Assembly (NCBI RefSeq): GCF_011761945.1
Contig: NZ_JAASQV010000004.1
Location: 1-64,000, forward strand
Reading direction: 5' to 3'
DNA length: 64,000 bases
From: Sphingomonas leidyi
GTDB lineage: Bacteria; Pseudomonadota; Alphaproteobacteria; Sphingomonadales; Sphingomonadaceae
This document shows, piece after piece, positions 1 to 8,915 of this stretch. A program made the position numbers and the translations under genes. The stretch's first letter is position 1. Each line of letters opens with the position of its first letter. The notes under the pieces are model-generated. The model saw nothing but the letters and a program-made list of their open reading frames with translations, ran no database searches and was not told the origin of the DNA.

Positions 1-155
1 CAGTTCCGCCCCTTCAGCGCCGCATCCAGCTTCTCGATCAGCAACGGCACGTTCGCGCGCTCGTTGAACGTCGGGATGACAACTGCCAGCTCGAGATCCG
101 CGGCGGGGGCGATGCGGACGAACCGGGCGATCTCGCCGTCGAGAAAGAGCTTCAT
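1..155 (-). CDS. GT2-family glycosyltransferase, N-terminal fragment
   Basis: Only the first 51 codons lie in the window; the gene runs off the left edge. The visible protein starts MKLFLDGEIARF and then has the GT-A fold opening LAVVIPTFNERANV, typical of dolichol-phosphate mannosyltransferase-like GT2 enzymes that transfer a sugar from a nucleotide sugar to a lipid carrier. The ATG at 155 is preceded by AAAGGGATCGC, a plausible ribosome-binding site. A polytopic GT39-like glycosyltransferase lies about 4 kb upstream on the same strand, which fits a role in envelope glycosylation. The acceptor cannot be inferred from the fragment. Confidence 0.75.
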   Translation of the reverse strand, partial: MKLFLDGEIARFVRIAPAADLELAVVIPTFNERANVPLLIEKLDAALKGRN

Positions 156-184
156 GCGATCCCTTTTCTGGCCCTGTATTTGGG

Positions 185-237
185 CCCCGGGAGGGGCGCG
201 CCGGGGCACGGATACGCATGGCGCGCCCCTCCCGGGG
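185..237. terminator. Strong GC hairpin, 18-bp perfect stem
   Basis: Positions 185-202 and 220-237 are exact inverted repeats (CCCCGGGAGGGGCGCGCC and its complement) around a 17-nt loop. It sits between the end of the TonB receptor gene and the glycosyltransferase start, both on the minus strand. No T-tract follows, so it may be a transcription-insulating hairpin or a leader structure of the glycosyltransferase mRNA. The rest of 156-344 shows nothing recognisable except a run of seven A's at 337-343. Confidence 0.5.
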
Positions 238-344
238 GTTCGAGGCAACACCATCGAGCCGGGGGACGACTATCGTGGCTTGCCTCGGGGGCATGGTTGA
301 GACGGAGCCCGTGCGGCGATCCCGCAACGGATCCTCAAAAAAAC

Positions 345-2753
345 CTAGAAGCCGATTTCGACTCCGAGCCGCACGGTGCGGGGGCGCAGTGGCGTGATCT
401 GCTTCTCGTCGCGGATCAGCAGCGGCGTGCCGAGCGCGAAGCGGTTGCCGCGGGTATCGAGCAGGTTGGTGGCCGAAAGCGTGATCGCACGCCGGCCGCG
501 CGCGAGCCGGAGCTCGAGGCCGGTATCGACATAGTCACCCTGCGGCCGGCCGAGCACCGGGCCGATGCCGAGCGTCGAGCGACCGACATAGCGCAGATAG
601 CCGGTCGTGGAGAATTCCGCGTCGCCGGCCAGCGTCTCGCGCCAGGCCGCGCCGAGCCGGCCGCTCGCATCGGCGACATTGGGCAGCCGGTTGAAGTCCG
701 ACGGCCCTTCGGCCAGCGGGAACACTGCCTGCGAGGGATTGGTAACCTTGCTGTCGTTCAGGTAGAGCGAACCGTCGAGATCGAGCCCCGGCAGCGGCCG
801 CCAGCGCACCGCGACGCCCAGCGAGAGCACGCGCCCGTCGCCGATGTTCGCGGTGGTGGGAAAGCCATAGCCGTCGATCAGGTCCGCCTGGATGCTCGTC
901 CACCAGGTCACCGATGCATTGGCCGAGACGGACAGGCCGTTCTCGGTATAGCGTCCCCCCGCTTCCACGGTGGAGAGGCGATCTCCCTGGAAACGCTGGA
1001 TCACGTCGCGGCGCACCGCCAGGCCGCCGGGCCGGAAACCCTGCTCGAAACGCCCGAACACGGTGAGCCCGTCGGCCGGCCGCCAGGCGATCGCGGCGGA
1101 GGGCAGCAGCCGCGTCTCGGTGCGCGCCGCCCTGGCCCGCGGGTCCTCGCGAAAGGCGAAATGGAGGTCCGCGTCCTCCGAATTGCCCGTGAGGTGGGAA
1201 TTGGTGAGGCGGCCCCCGGCGGTAATCGTCACGCCGCGCACCGGCTCGATCGTGCCCTCGCCATAGAGCGTGGCTTCGTCGACGCTGTTGCGCACCCCGG
1301 TGAGCGCCGCGCGGGCCACGCCGAAATTGCGGTTCACCCGCCCGCGATTCTGCAGGAAGCTGACGCCGATCAGCCAGCCGGTGCCGCGCGGCCCGTGGCG
1401 CGCGAGCCGGGTTTCGCTGGTGAGCATGCTCACGCGGTTGATCTGCTGATAGCCGATCAGCGGCGCATCGGCCGCGGGCAGCGGAAAGCCCTGATTGACG
1501 TCGCTGACCGAAGCGCCGGCGAACACCTCCGACACATATTGGCGGGCATAGGCCACGGCCGAGCTCAGCTCGAGATCGCCCCAGCGCTTGCGGGCCACCA
1601 GCTCGCCCAGCCAGAAATCGTTCTGGAAGGGCTGGGCGATCGAGCTCCGGCGGGACAGCCCGTCGCCCTTCCCGTCCGAATATTGCGCGTCGCGCCCCAC
1701 GATGCTCTGGCCGACGCCATTGAGGTCGATGGTCCAGCCGTCCATGTCCCAGCGCAGCGCCAGCCGCCCACCGGTGGTGCGCACGCTGTTGACGTCCTTC
1801 AGGCCGCGCTCGCGATCGTCGATATAGCCGCCGTCCAGGGCAGTGAAGGCGAGCGCACGCACCGCCACATCCCCTTCCTTGACCGGCAGATTGACGATGC
1901 CGCCGATATCCCAACCCAGCGCGCCGTGCTCGGTGGCCGAGCCGCCGCCCCAGACCTGGCCGCCCCGTGCCCAGAGATCGGGCGCGCGCGGCACCACCCG
2001 CACCACGCCGCCGAGCGAGCCGGCGCCGTAGAGCGTGCCCTGCGGCCCCTCGAGCACCTCGACCCGGCCGATATCGTAGAGCTTCAGGTCCGGATCGGGC
2101 GCGCTGTAGGTGATGCGGCTGTTGCCCCAATATTGCCCGACGGTCGCCTGGGTGGGGCCGACGAAGCTGGAATCGGCGATGCCGCGGATGAACAGCTTGT
2201 TGCGGCCCGGCCCGAGATGGGTGGAGGCCAGGCTGGCGACGCGATTGGCGATCACGTCGCTGCCCTGCCCGCCTTCCGAGACGGGAATGTCGCTGCCCTC
2301 GACGATCTGCACGCCGCCGGGATAGGCCTTGAGCGGCACGTCGCGCTTGCTGCCGGTGACGAGGATCTCGGCAGGCGGCGCATCGGGCATCTCGGGCGGC
2401 GGCACGGGGCGCGGTCGGGGCCGTTCGGGCGGCATGCGCTCGATCAGCCAGGTGGCGACGGCGACGCGGCGCGCGCGGGCGCCGGAACCGCGCAGCATCT
2501 CCGCCAGCGCACCGTCCACCGTATGCCTGCCCTTTACCGGACGGACCTTGATCCCCGAAAGGCCGGGCTCGCGCAGACCGATGCTGCTGCCGGTCTGGCG
2601 GCCGAGGGTGAACACCGCCGCGTCCAGGCGGCTGGCGGGCACCGAGACGGAGTGGCGCCTGTCCTGCGCCAGCGCCGGCGGAGCCGCCAGCAGCACCAGG
2701 GGGAGGATCAGATCAGCGCGGCGCACCGTCGATCGCGTCCAGCATCCATCCAT
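345..2753 (-). CDS. FecA-like TonB-dependent receptor with STN signalling domain
   Basis: Outer-membrane TonB-dependent transporter of the signal-transducing type. The order is signal peptide (hydrophobic stretch ending PPALAQ), a secretin/TonB short N-terminal (STN) domain at about residues 33-105, a TonB-box-like EILVTGSKR, the plug (IADSSFVGPTQATVGQY, VEVLEGPQGTLYGAGS) and a beta-barrel ending in Phe. The STN domain and the adjacent FecR and FecI-type genes indicate a surface-signalling trio in which the loaded receptor signals through FecR to release the sigma factor. The ligand is unknown; iron chelates are usual, but sphingomonads also use such trios for other substrates. The ATG at 2753 overlaps fecR by 41 bp; a GTG at 2726 (14-bp overlap) is an alternative start. 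Confidence 0.88.
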   Translation of the reverse strand: MDGCWTRSTVRRADLILPLVLLAAPPALAQDRRHSVSVPASRLDAAVFTLGRQTGSSIGLREPGLSGIKVRPVKGRHTVDGALAEMLRGSGARARRVAVATWLIERMPPERPRPRPVPPPEMPDAPPAEILVTGSKRDVPLKAYPGGVQIVEGSDIPVSEGGQGSDVIANRVASLASTHLGPGRNKLFIRGIADSSFVGPTQATVGQYWGNSRITYSAPDPDLKLYDIGRVEVLEGPQGTLYGAGSLGGVVRVVPRAPDLWARGGQVWGGGSATEHGALGWDIGGIVNLPVKEGDVAVRALAFTALDGGYIDDRERGLKDVNSVRTTGGRLALRWDMDGWTIDLNGVGQSIVGRDAQYSDGKGDGLSRRSSIAQPFQNDFWLGELVARKRWGDLELSSAVAYARQYVSEVFAGASVSDVNQGFPLPAADAPLIGYQQINRVSMLTSETRLARHGPRGTGWLIGVSFLQNRGRVNRNFGVARAALTGVRNSVDEATLYGEGTIEPVRGVTITAGGRLTNSHLTGNSEDADLHFAFREDPRARAARTETRLLPSAAIAWRPADGLTVFGRFEQGFRPGGLAVRRDVIQRFQGDRLSTVEAGGRYTENGLSVSANASVTWWTSIQADLIDGYGFPTTANIGDGRVLSLGVAVRWRPLPGLDLDGSLYLNDSKVTNPSQAVFPLAEGPSDFNRLPNVADASGRLGAAWRETLAGDAEFSTTGYLRYVGRSTLGIGPVLGRPQGDYVDTGLELRLARGRRAITLSATNLLDTRGNRFALGTPLLIRDEKQITPLRPRTVRLGVEIGF

Positions 2754-3654
2754 TGCCTGCGCGGGTCGCCCGCGTGCCGGTGAGCGCGGCGATACGCTCG
2801 ATCACTGCGCCGGGGCCGCCCTGGGTGGAGATCGTGCCGGTGAACGGGATATCGCCGGTTCCCTTCCCCGCCCGAACCTGAATGCCCAGGTTTCGGGAGA
2901 CATCCGCCGCGACGCGCTCCAGCGTGGCGTTGCGATAGACGAGCTGCCCGCCGCGCCAGCTGCCGACATCGGCAGCCATGGTGCGCGTCACCTCGGGCCG
3001 GCCGGCGCCGGCCACGCTCAATGCGTCGCCGGGAGCAAGGCGTACGGCATCGGCCTGGGGCTGATAGATCACCGCGCCCTCGGCCACCGAGACGCGCAGG
3101 CCGGTCTCGTCGCGCACCACGTTGAACACGGTGCCGGCGTCCTCGAGCGTCACGCCGCCGGTCTTGACGATGAAGGGACGCGCGGCATCGTGGCGCACCT
3201 CGAACAGCGCCTCGCCCTCGATCAGTTCGGCATGGCGCTTGTCGATCAGCGCGACGCGGGTGTCGCCGTTGAGGACTATTCTCGAGCCGTCCGCCAGCGC
3301 GAACTCCTGGCGCTCGCCAGGGGCGGTGCGATATTCGACCGGTCCCTTCGCACCGGGAACGAGGCTGGTCCAGCCGATCACCACCGCCAGCGCGGCGGCG
3401 ACGGCTCCACCCGAGATCAGGAACAGCCGGCGCGACGGACGGACGGCCGTCTGCGCCGCTGCCGCCGGCGCCAGACGGAACAGCCCGGCCATCGCCTCAT
3501 CGGCTTCGAGCGCGGAATTATAGGCGGGCAGGTGTGCGGGATCGCGCTCGAGCCATTCGGCGAACGCGTCCCAATCGGCGAATGCCGTGTCCTGCAGCCG
3601 GATCACCCAGCCACGGGCATCCTCCGCAAGATAGTCCGAAACCTGCCCGTTCAT
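2713..3654 (-). CDS. FecR-type anti-sigma factor / sigma regulator
   Basis: About 313 residues. The N-terminal cytoplasmic segment has the DUF4880/FecR pattern (ARGWVIRLQDTAFADWDAF), followed by one transmembrane helix near residues 98-118 and a periplasmic FecR domain. FecR proteins bind the STN domain of the receptor outside and hold or activate the ECF sigma factor inside. The ATG at 3654 is chosen over the in-frame GTG two codons upstream because AGAGGTG lies 5 nt before it. It sits 33 bp downstream of the sigma gene and overlaps the receptor gene, so the three genes are probably one transcript. Confidence 0.9.
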   Translation of the reverse strand: MNGQVSDYLAEDARGWVIRLQDTAFADWDAFAEWLERDPAHLPAYNSALEADEAMAGLFRLAPAAAAQTAVRPSRRLFLISGGAVAAALAVVIGWTSLVPGAKGPVEYRTAPGERQEFALADGSRIVLNGDTRVALIDKRHAELIEGEALFEVRHDAARPFIVKTGGVTLEDAGTVFNVVRDETGLRVSVAEGAVIYQPQADAVRLAPGDALSVAGAGRPEVTRTMAADVGSWRGGQLVYRNATLERVAADVSRNLGIQVRAGKGTGDIPFTGTISTQGGPGAVIERIAALTGTRATRAGNGWMLDAIDGAPR

Positions 3655-3687
3655 GCCCACCTCTGCGCAGGGACGGAGTCGACGCGC

Positions 3688-4200
3688 TCATTCCGCATCG
3701 AATTTGTCCTTGAGTTGCGCAAGGGCGCGATATGCCTTTTGCAGATCCTTCTCCACCGAGCTCAAGCTTATCCCCAATTCCCGAGCGATCGCTGCCTGGC
3801 CGAGCCCATCCAGCCGGTAGCGACGGAAAATCTGATCGACTCGCGGCCCGAGCGCAAGCAGCGTCGCCTCGGCCTCGCGCAGCCGCTCGCGCGCGATCAG
3901 CACCCGCTCGCCCTGGGGAGCGTCGTCGCTCCCGGCGAGGTCGTGCCATTCATGCTGGCGCCGATCCCGGCTGAGCGAGGCGCGCTGGCGATCGCGCAGC
4001 ACATTCTCGGCGGCACGGAAGAGATAGGAGACCGGATCGGCGACCGGACGCGCCTCGACCCCGGAGATCTTGTGCCACAGGTCCTGCAGCACGTCCTCCG
4101 CATCGTCGCCCGCGCCGCGAGCCGCAAGGAAGCGGAGCAGCCGCGGCCGCTCATTTTCCAACACGCGTTGCAACCCGCCGGTCTGCGAGGACGAATCCAT
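3688..4200 (-). CDS. ECF RNA polymerase sigma factor, FecI-like
   Basis: 170-residue sigma-70 family ECF factor. Region 2 (GDDAEDVLQDLWHKI ... DPVSYLFRAAENVLRDR) and region 4 (LGLGQ-type helix-turn-helix read as LDGLGQAAIARELGISLSS) are intact, with the FecI-like ending VEKDLQKAYRALAQLK. It would direct RNA polymerase to the promoter of the neighbouring receptor when the FecR/STN signal arrives. The ATG at 4200 is chosen because the longer reading frame upstream (to 4350) is low-complexity and overlaps the next gene. Coupling to FecR (33 bp away) supports the assignment. Confidence 0.9.
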   Translation of the reverse strand: MDSSSQTGGLQRVLENERPRLLRFLAARGAGDDAEDVLQDLWHKISGVEARPVADPVSYLFRAAENVLRDRQRASLSRDRRQHEWHDLAGSDDAPQGERVLIARERLREAEATLLALGPRVDQIFRRYRLDGLGQAAIARELGISLSSVEKDLQKAYRALAQLKDKFDAE

Positions 4201-4279
4201 GTCCGCGCCCAAAGCACTGTGTGCGGGAATTGCCAAGCCTTGGCTTCGCGATTGTGCGAATGCGCTGCCCCGCACCGGC

Positions 4280-5872
4280 TCAGGCACCGGGCCGGCGCCG
4301 ATAGACGATGCGGCTGCGGCTGCCCACCGGCACCTCCAGCGCGGGCGCATAGTCGCGCTCCAGGAGCCTGGTCATATAGGCGAGCACCTCCGGGCTGAGA
4401 TCACGATCGGGCCGCGTGCTGGCGACGACGAATTCGGGCCGCTTCGCCATGATCCGCGCGACTTCGGCCATGGGCTCGCCGCCGATCGCGCGCGATTCGC
4501 GGGTAAGGGTCAGGTGGCTCGGAAAGGGCCAGCGCGTGGGCAGGCAGCTGCCGGTCAGGCGATAGAGCGCCGGCTCCCCGTCGAACACATAGAGGCAGTC
4601 GCGAAGCTGCGGACGGATGAAATCGGCCATGCGCTCCACCTGCGGCCCCCAGCCGCGCGCGCGCCGATTGTCGTTGACGGTCTGGAGCGAGACGAACGTG
4701 ATCAGCACCATCATCGCCACACCCGCGGGAACGCGCCAGCGCGTGCGACCCGAGACGAGCACCAGCCCCGCCGCACCGTCGCCGAACCAGGCCGCGGCAA
4801 GCACGCAGAGCGGGGCGATGAGCGGCAGGGCGTAGTGATCGAAATAGGTACCGAAGAGCAATACGCCCGCGATGGCCGCAATCGCCCAGCCATCCAGCAG
4901 GCGGCGCACATCGTCGCTCACCGGGCGCGCCATGCCGCGCCCCAGCCAGGCGGCCAGCGCCAGCGGCACGAGGCAGAGGACCATCCCGGCGAGCCGCTTG
5001 AGCGCGATGCCGAGCCCGTCGGAGCCGCGATCGAGGATCGACAGGAAATTGGCCTGGACGAAGGCATCGCCATGGCCGATCGCCGCGTACCAGGCCCAGG
5101 CGGCGAGCGTGGGGAGCAGGGCCGCGCCGATCCAGGCCAGCGCCATCGCGGCAAGCGTGCCCCGCCCCGTCCCACGCTTGAAACCGAGCCAGAGAAGCGC
5201 CAGCCCGAAGAACAGCCCCTCGAACAATGCGGTGTATTTCACCTGCATCGCCACGCCGATCAGCAGCATCGCCACCATGCCGCCGCCGAACGCGAGGGTG
5301 CCGAAGCCGGGACGCCGGACAAGCCCGATCATCGTCCAGGCGGCAAGCGCGACGAACAGGTCGTAGAAGACCGGCGACTGGCCGCCCTCCCCCCCGAAGA
5401 TGCCGAGATAGAGGATGTACACCACCCCCGCCGCGGCGGCGCCGTGCGGGCCCGAGAGATTGCGGGCGATGCGCGCGACGACGAGCGCGGTTGCCACCGC
5501 GAAGAGCGTGGCGACGATCTGATATTGCAGCACGCCGGCGCCGCCGAGCAGCCGGATTCCCGCGTAGATCAGGAACAATCCGATCGGCTTGCGATCCCAG
5601 ATGTCGACATAGGGCAGCGCGCCGTGGAGCATCCGATCGCCGGTGAGCAGGTAGAATTCGTCATCGACCTGGACGACCGGATTGCCGAATTGCGCCGCCC
5701 GCGCCGCGACCGCGACGAGAAGCAGCAAGGCGGCGAGCCGCGCCGGACTGTCGACCCAGGCCCGCGCAGCCGCGGCCAGCCGCACCGTCCAGGGCAGGCG
5801 CTCCGGCTCTACCAGGCGCAGTCGCCGGAGATGGGAAGGATCGGGCCAGGCCCGAGCTGGTGAACGCGGCAT
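4280..5872 (-). CDS. Polytopic membrane glycosyltransferase, GT39/ArnT-like
   Basis: About 530 residues with roughly ten predicted transmembrane helices and a C-terminal soluble part. After the first helix comes VDDEFYLLTGDRMLHG, the extracytoplasmic loop that holds the catalytic acidic residues in GT-C enzymes using polyprenyl-phosphate sugars, followed by PYVDIWDRKPIGLFLIY. Such proteins transfer sugars to lipid A, polysaccharide or protein on the periplasmic side. Donor and acceptor are unknown. The ATG at 5872 is preferred to the GTG at 5878. It ends 80 bp upstream of the sigma gene, and I see no functional link between them. Confidence 0.75.
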   Translation of the reverse strand: MPRSPARAWPDPSHLRRLRLVEPERLPWTVRLAAAARAWVDSPARLAALLLLVAVAARAAQFGNPVVQVDDEFYLLTGDRMLHGALPYVDIWDRKPIGLFLIYAGIRLLGGAGVLQYQIVATLFAVATALVVARIARNLSGPHGAAAAGVVYILYLGIFGGEGGQSPVFYDLFVALAAWTMIGLVRRPGFGTLAFGGGMVAMLLIGVAMQVKYTALFEGLFFGLALLWLGFKRGTGRGTLAAMALAWIGAALLPTLAAWAWYAAIGHGDAFVQANFLSILDRGSDGLGIALKRLAGMVLCLVPLALAAWLGRGMARPVSDDVRRLLDGWAIAAIAGVLLFGTYFDHYALPLIAPLCVLAAAWFGDGAAGLVLVSGRTRWRVPAGVAMMVLITFVSLQTVNDNRRARGWGPQVERMADFIRPQLRDCLYVFDGEPALYRLTGSCLPTRWPFPSHLTLTRESRAIGGEPMAEVARIMAKRPEFVVASTRPDRDLSPEVLAYMTRLLERDYAPALEVPVGSRSRIVYRRRPGA

Positions 5873-5947
5873 ACTCACGACCCGACAAATGGCTGCAGGT
5901 CGAGACGGAGCAGCGGCGGCAGTTCCGCAAGGCGGACACGATCAGAT

Positions 5948-5969
5948 GCACCTGGGAAACGACAGGTGC
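5948..5969. terminator. Small hairpin between two minus-strand genes
   Basis: GCACCTG (5948-5954) and CAGGTGC (5963-5969) form a 7-bp stem with an 8-nt loop in the 123-bp gap between the DUF6491-like gene and the GT39-like gene. It has no T-tract, so a terminator role is only possible. Confidence 0.3.
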
Positions 5970-5995
5970 CTCGATCCGCCCAATGGGCCGAACCT

Positions 5996-6397
5996 CTAGC
6001 TGCGCGGCTTGGTATAGGGGACGAAGTCGCCCAGCCCGACCCAGCCGGTCGTCATGCGAACGCCGGTGTCGTACAGCTTCACCGTATCGATGCTGCACAG
6101 CTGCGACGAATGCGTGTCGGTCACCAGCACATTGGTCCAGTTGAGCGATTCCGCGCCGCTCTTCGGCCGGTTCACATAGAAGACGCCGTTGTTCATCTCA
6201 TAGACGATCGCGGTACCGTCGATGATCCGCGACGAGCGGATGTCGCGCAGCAAGATGCAATCGACGGGCTTGCCGGCGGTGCGCCCGGCGATCGCCTTGG
6301 CGAGATCCGCCTCGCCGTCGCGCGCGGCCGCTGCGGCGGGCGTCGCGACCGCGGCGAGCAGCGCGGCGCCGAGCAGACTGATCGAGATCCTGTTCAT
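5996..6397 (-). CDS. Small secreted protein, DUF6491-like
   Basis: 133 residues with a clear signal peptide (MNRISISLLGAALLAAVATPAAAA). The mature part has CILLRDIRSSRIIDGTAIVYEM, FYVNRPKSG and SSQLCSIDTVKLYD, two cysteines plus a basic/aromatic pattern that resembles the DUF6491 family of small periplasmic proteins in Sphingomonadales and Xanthomonadales. No biochemical function is known to me. The ATG at 6397 has GAAAGGACAG upstream, a good ribosome-binding site. It lies 116 bp downstream of the ParB-like gene, probably as a separate unit. Confidence 0.65.
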   Translation of the reverse strand: MNRISISLLGAALLAAVATPAAAAARDGEADLAKAIAGRTAGKPVDCILLRDIRSSRIIDGTAIVYEMNNGVFYVNRPKSGAESLNWTNVLVTDTHSSQLCSIDTVKLYDTGVRMTTGWVGLGDFVPYTKPRS

Positions 6398-6513
6398 GGC
6401 ACTGTCCTTTCGATCCCCTTTCGGGGAGATGACGGAGCATATAGGCACGATCCGCATCCGGATCATCGGCGCCAAGGCGATTCTTGTGTCGCAACTTGTC
6501 GCGGCGGCGCCCT

Positions 6514-7128
6514 TCAATTCTCGGGGCCGGCCCAGCCGGGCAGATAGGCGGCACGCTTCCGCCGCGCGAGCGCGAGCGCATGTTCGAGCGCCTTGTCGAA
6601 ATCGACCTCCAGCAGCTTGGCGGACACGTGCCGCCGCAGGAAATCGGCCCAGAGGAACTCCGAATAGGGCGTGAGATCCTTGGCATAGCCGCCGCTGCGG
6701 CGCAGCTCGCCGGCCAGCGAGCGCCAGGGATCGTCGAGCAGGCCGCCGACATGCTTGGGCAGGTGCCGCGCATCCAGCCTGTGACCCTGCGGATCATAGG
6801 GATGGAGCCAGCCCCGGCTGTCCATGAAGGTGCGGAAGGCGCGGCCCGGCAAGGCGGAAAGGTCGGCGATCTCGCGCACCAGCACGAAGTCCACGCCCTC
6901 GTCGTGCAGCGCGCGGGCAAGGTGATGGGCATCGACGATCCAGAAACGGTCCCTGGGGCCCCGCACTGCGGGGATCATGTGGCGGCCGAGGAACTCGGAG
7001 CCGTCCGTTCCCGCCCGCGCGCGCCAGTCATGCCGCTTGCGAGCCACTTCGCGGAAACCGACGGTGATCTGGGTGGGCCGCAGCGCATCGATCGAGACGG
7101 GGCGCAGAAACGGTTCGGGCTCGCGCAT
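6514..7128 (-). CDS. ParB-like nuclease-fold protein (ParBc_2 type)
   Basis: 204 residues resembling the 'putative ParB-like nuclease' family (ParBc_2), not the chromosome-partitioning ParB. Diagnostic stretches are SIDALRPTQITVGFREVARKR near the N-terminus, GPRDRFWIVDAHHLARAL and a C-terminal WADFLRRHVSAKLL. There is no signal peptide and no helix-turn-helix typical of true ParB. Its ATG overlaps the stop of the SulP transporter gene by one base (TGATG), so the two are translationally coupled. Its role beside an anion transporter is unknown. ParB-fold proteins can bind or hydrolyse nucleotides, so a regulatory role is conceivable. Confidence 0.7.
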   Translation of the reverse strand: MREPEPFLRPVSIDALRPTQITVGFREVARKRHDWRARAGTDGSEFLGRHMIPAVRGPRDRFWIVDAHHLARALHDEGVDFVLVREIADLSALPGRAFRTFMDSRGWLHPYDPQGHRLDARHLPKHVGGLLDDPWRSLAGELRRSGGYAKDLTPYSEFLWADFLRRHVSAKLLEVDFDKALEHALALARRKRAAYLPGWAGPEN

Positions 7129-8747
7129 CAGGGGTTCTCCAGCCGCGCGACCGCATCGGCCACGCTATAGTCGCAGCGCGCGACCAGGGCGTCCGCGCCG
7201 GCGGTGTGCAGCAGGTCGCGCACCCGGTCATGCACCCGGGCATAGCGCAGGGCAAAGCCCTTGGTTGCCATCGCCCGGTCGAAATCGAGCAGCGCGTCCA
7301 GCGCCGTGCTGTCGATGTCGCTGCTCTCCTCCAGGCTGATCACCACGGCGCGGGTCCCCGGCCCGGCCAAGGTCCGCCGCGCGATCTCGGCGAACATCCG
7401 CTCGGCATTGGCGAAGAACAGCGGCGCTGCGGGCCGCCAGATCGCGATCCCGGCGGGCACCTGGGCATCCGGATGGCGATCGGCATCGACGAAGTCATGG
7501 CTGGCGCCCAACCGCCCGAGCCGGGCCAGCCGGGCATTGCCGAAGCGCTGCACGAGCGCGGCCAGCGAAAGCAGGATCGCGCACAGCATCCCGTCGAGCA
7601 CCCCCAGCAGGAGCACGCCCAGCGCGGCGGCGAGCGCGATATACTGGTCGCGGTCGAGCGCCCAGAGCCGGCTGATCGGCCGCGGATCAAGCGCATGGGT
7701 GAGCGCGGCGATCACCACCGCGGCCAGCACCGGCTGCGGCAGCAGCGCGACCAGCGGCATGGCGAACAGCACGAGCGCGCCGAGCGCCAGCGCCGCGACC
7801 GCTCCCGCCAGGCGCGATTGCGCGCCCGAGGCCTCGTTGGCCGCGCTGGCGGACAGGCCCGCGCCGACCGGCATGCCCTGCACCAGCGCCGCCGCGAGAT
7901 TGGCGAGCCCCAATGCGCGCAACTCGCGGCCGGGATCGAGCAAGTCGCCATGCCGGAGCGCCAGCGCGCGCATCGTTCCCCAGCTCTCCGCCAGCAGGAT
8001 CAGCGCGAGGGGCACCGCGAGTTGCGCCGTTTCCAGCACCAGCGCGAGCGAGAAGGCGGGCATTGGCGAGGTCCCCGGCATCAGGGCGATCCGGCCGACG
8101 GTAGCGACGCCGTGCGCGCCCAGATCGAGCAGGCCCGAAGCGGCGACGCCGGACACGAGCACGATCAATGCCCCCGGCATGCCGGGCCAGCGCCGCAGCG
8201 TCAGCAGCGCGGCGAGTGCCACCAGGCCCACGGCAAGGCTGGGCAGGTGCCAGTCCGGCAGGGAACGCATCACTTCGAATCCGGTATGGAACAGACTGCC
8301 GCCGGGCGGGGGAATGCCGGTGAGTACGGGAAGCTGCTTTACGCAGATCGTGATCGCCAGCCCGAAGGCGAAACCGCGCAGCACCGGATGCGAGATGAAT
8401 CCGGTGAGCCCGCCCAGCCGGAAGATCCAGGCGAGCAGGAACAGCAGCCCGGCAAACGCCACCGCGACGATCAGGAACAGGGCGCGCACGCCCGCTCCTC
8501 CCGGCAGCGTCGCCAGCGACGCGGCGAGGATCGCGGCCGAGGAGGAGGTGGCGGAAACGATGGCGAAGCGGCTGCGACCGGCCAGGGCATACGCGAGCGT
8601 GCCGACGATGGCGGCGAGGATCGCATGCCCCGGACCGACGCCGGCGATCGTGGCATAGGCCACCGCCTCGGGCAGCATCAGCCCGGATACCGCGAGGCCC
8701 GCAACGATGTCGGCGCGAATCTTCAAGCCATCCCTCCGGCCGATCAT
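7128..8747 (-). CDS. SulP-family anion transporter with STAS domain
   Basis: 539 residues: a long membrane domain (about residues 1-400) beginning IVAGLAVSGLMLPEAVAYATIAGVGP, the classic SulP entry motif, followed by a C-terminal STAS domain (FANAERMFAEIARR ... VVISLEESSDIDSTALDALLDF). SulP proteins move sulfate, bicarbonate or dicarboxylates by symport or exchange. Here the substrate is undetermined. It is coupled to the ParB-like gene downstream. A second SulP gene at 62154 is paired with a carbonic anhydrase, so the two paralogues probably have different substrates. The 168 bp to the regA stop hold no recognisable feature. Confidence 0.88.
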   Translation of the reverse strand: MIGRRDGLKIRADIVAGLAVSGLMLPEAVAYATIAGVGPGHAILAAIVGTLAYALAGRSRFAIVSATSSSAAILAASLATLPGGAGVRALFLIVAVAFAGLLFLLAWIFRLGGLTGFISHPVLRGFAFGLAITICVKQLPVLTGIPPPGGSLFHTGFEVMRSLPDWHLPSLAVGLVALAALLTLRRWPGMPGALIVLVSGVAASGLLDLGAHGVATVGRIALMPGTSPMPAFSLALVLETAQLAVPLALILLAESWGTMRALALRHGDLLDPGRELRALGLANLAAALVQGMPVGAGLSASAANEASGAQSRLAGAVAALALGALVLFAMPLVALLPQPVLAAVVIAALTHALDPRPISRLWALDRDQYIALAAALGVLLLGVLDGMLCAILLSLAALVQRFGNARLARLGRLGASHDFVDADRHPDAQVPAGIAIWRPAAPLFFANAERMFAEIARRTLAGPGTRAVVISLEESSDIDSTALDALLDFDRAMATKGFALRYARVHDRVRDLLHTAGADALVARCDYSVADAVARLENP

Positions 8748-8915
8748 GCTGCGCTCTTCGGCGGCGGATGGGAAGTCGTGAGAGGCGCTGGCTTGCCACT
8801 TCCGGGAGTCGAGGCGCCTGGTCCCGAGGTCATGGCGCCAAGGGGCAGGACTCCACGGGCAAACCCGCCGTCCCCGCCTGCGCGGAGAGGAGGGAAACGA
8901 ATAGGAGTCCTCAAC

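Noticed and set aside
180..2783. Open frame of 867 codons on the plus strand opposite the TonB receptor
   Set aside because: Arg/Pro/Ala-rich low-complexity translation without domain; a shadow of the high-GC receptor gene on the other strand.
6514..7128. Chromosome-partitioning ParB
   Set aside because: No ParA partner, no ParB helix-turn-helix and the sequence fits the separate ParBc_2 type; partitioning role not supported.
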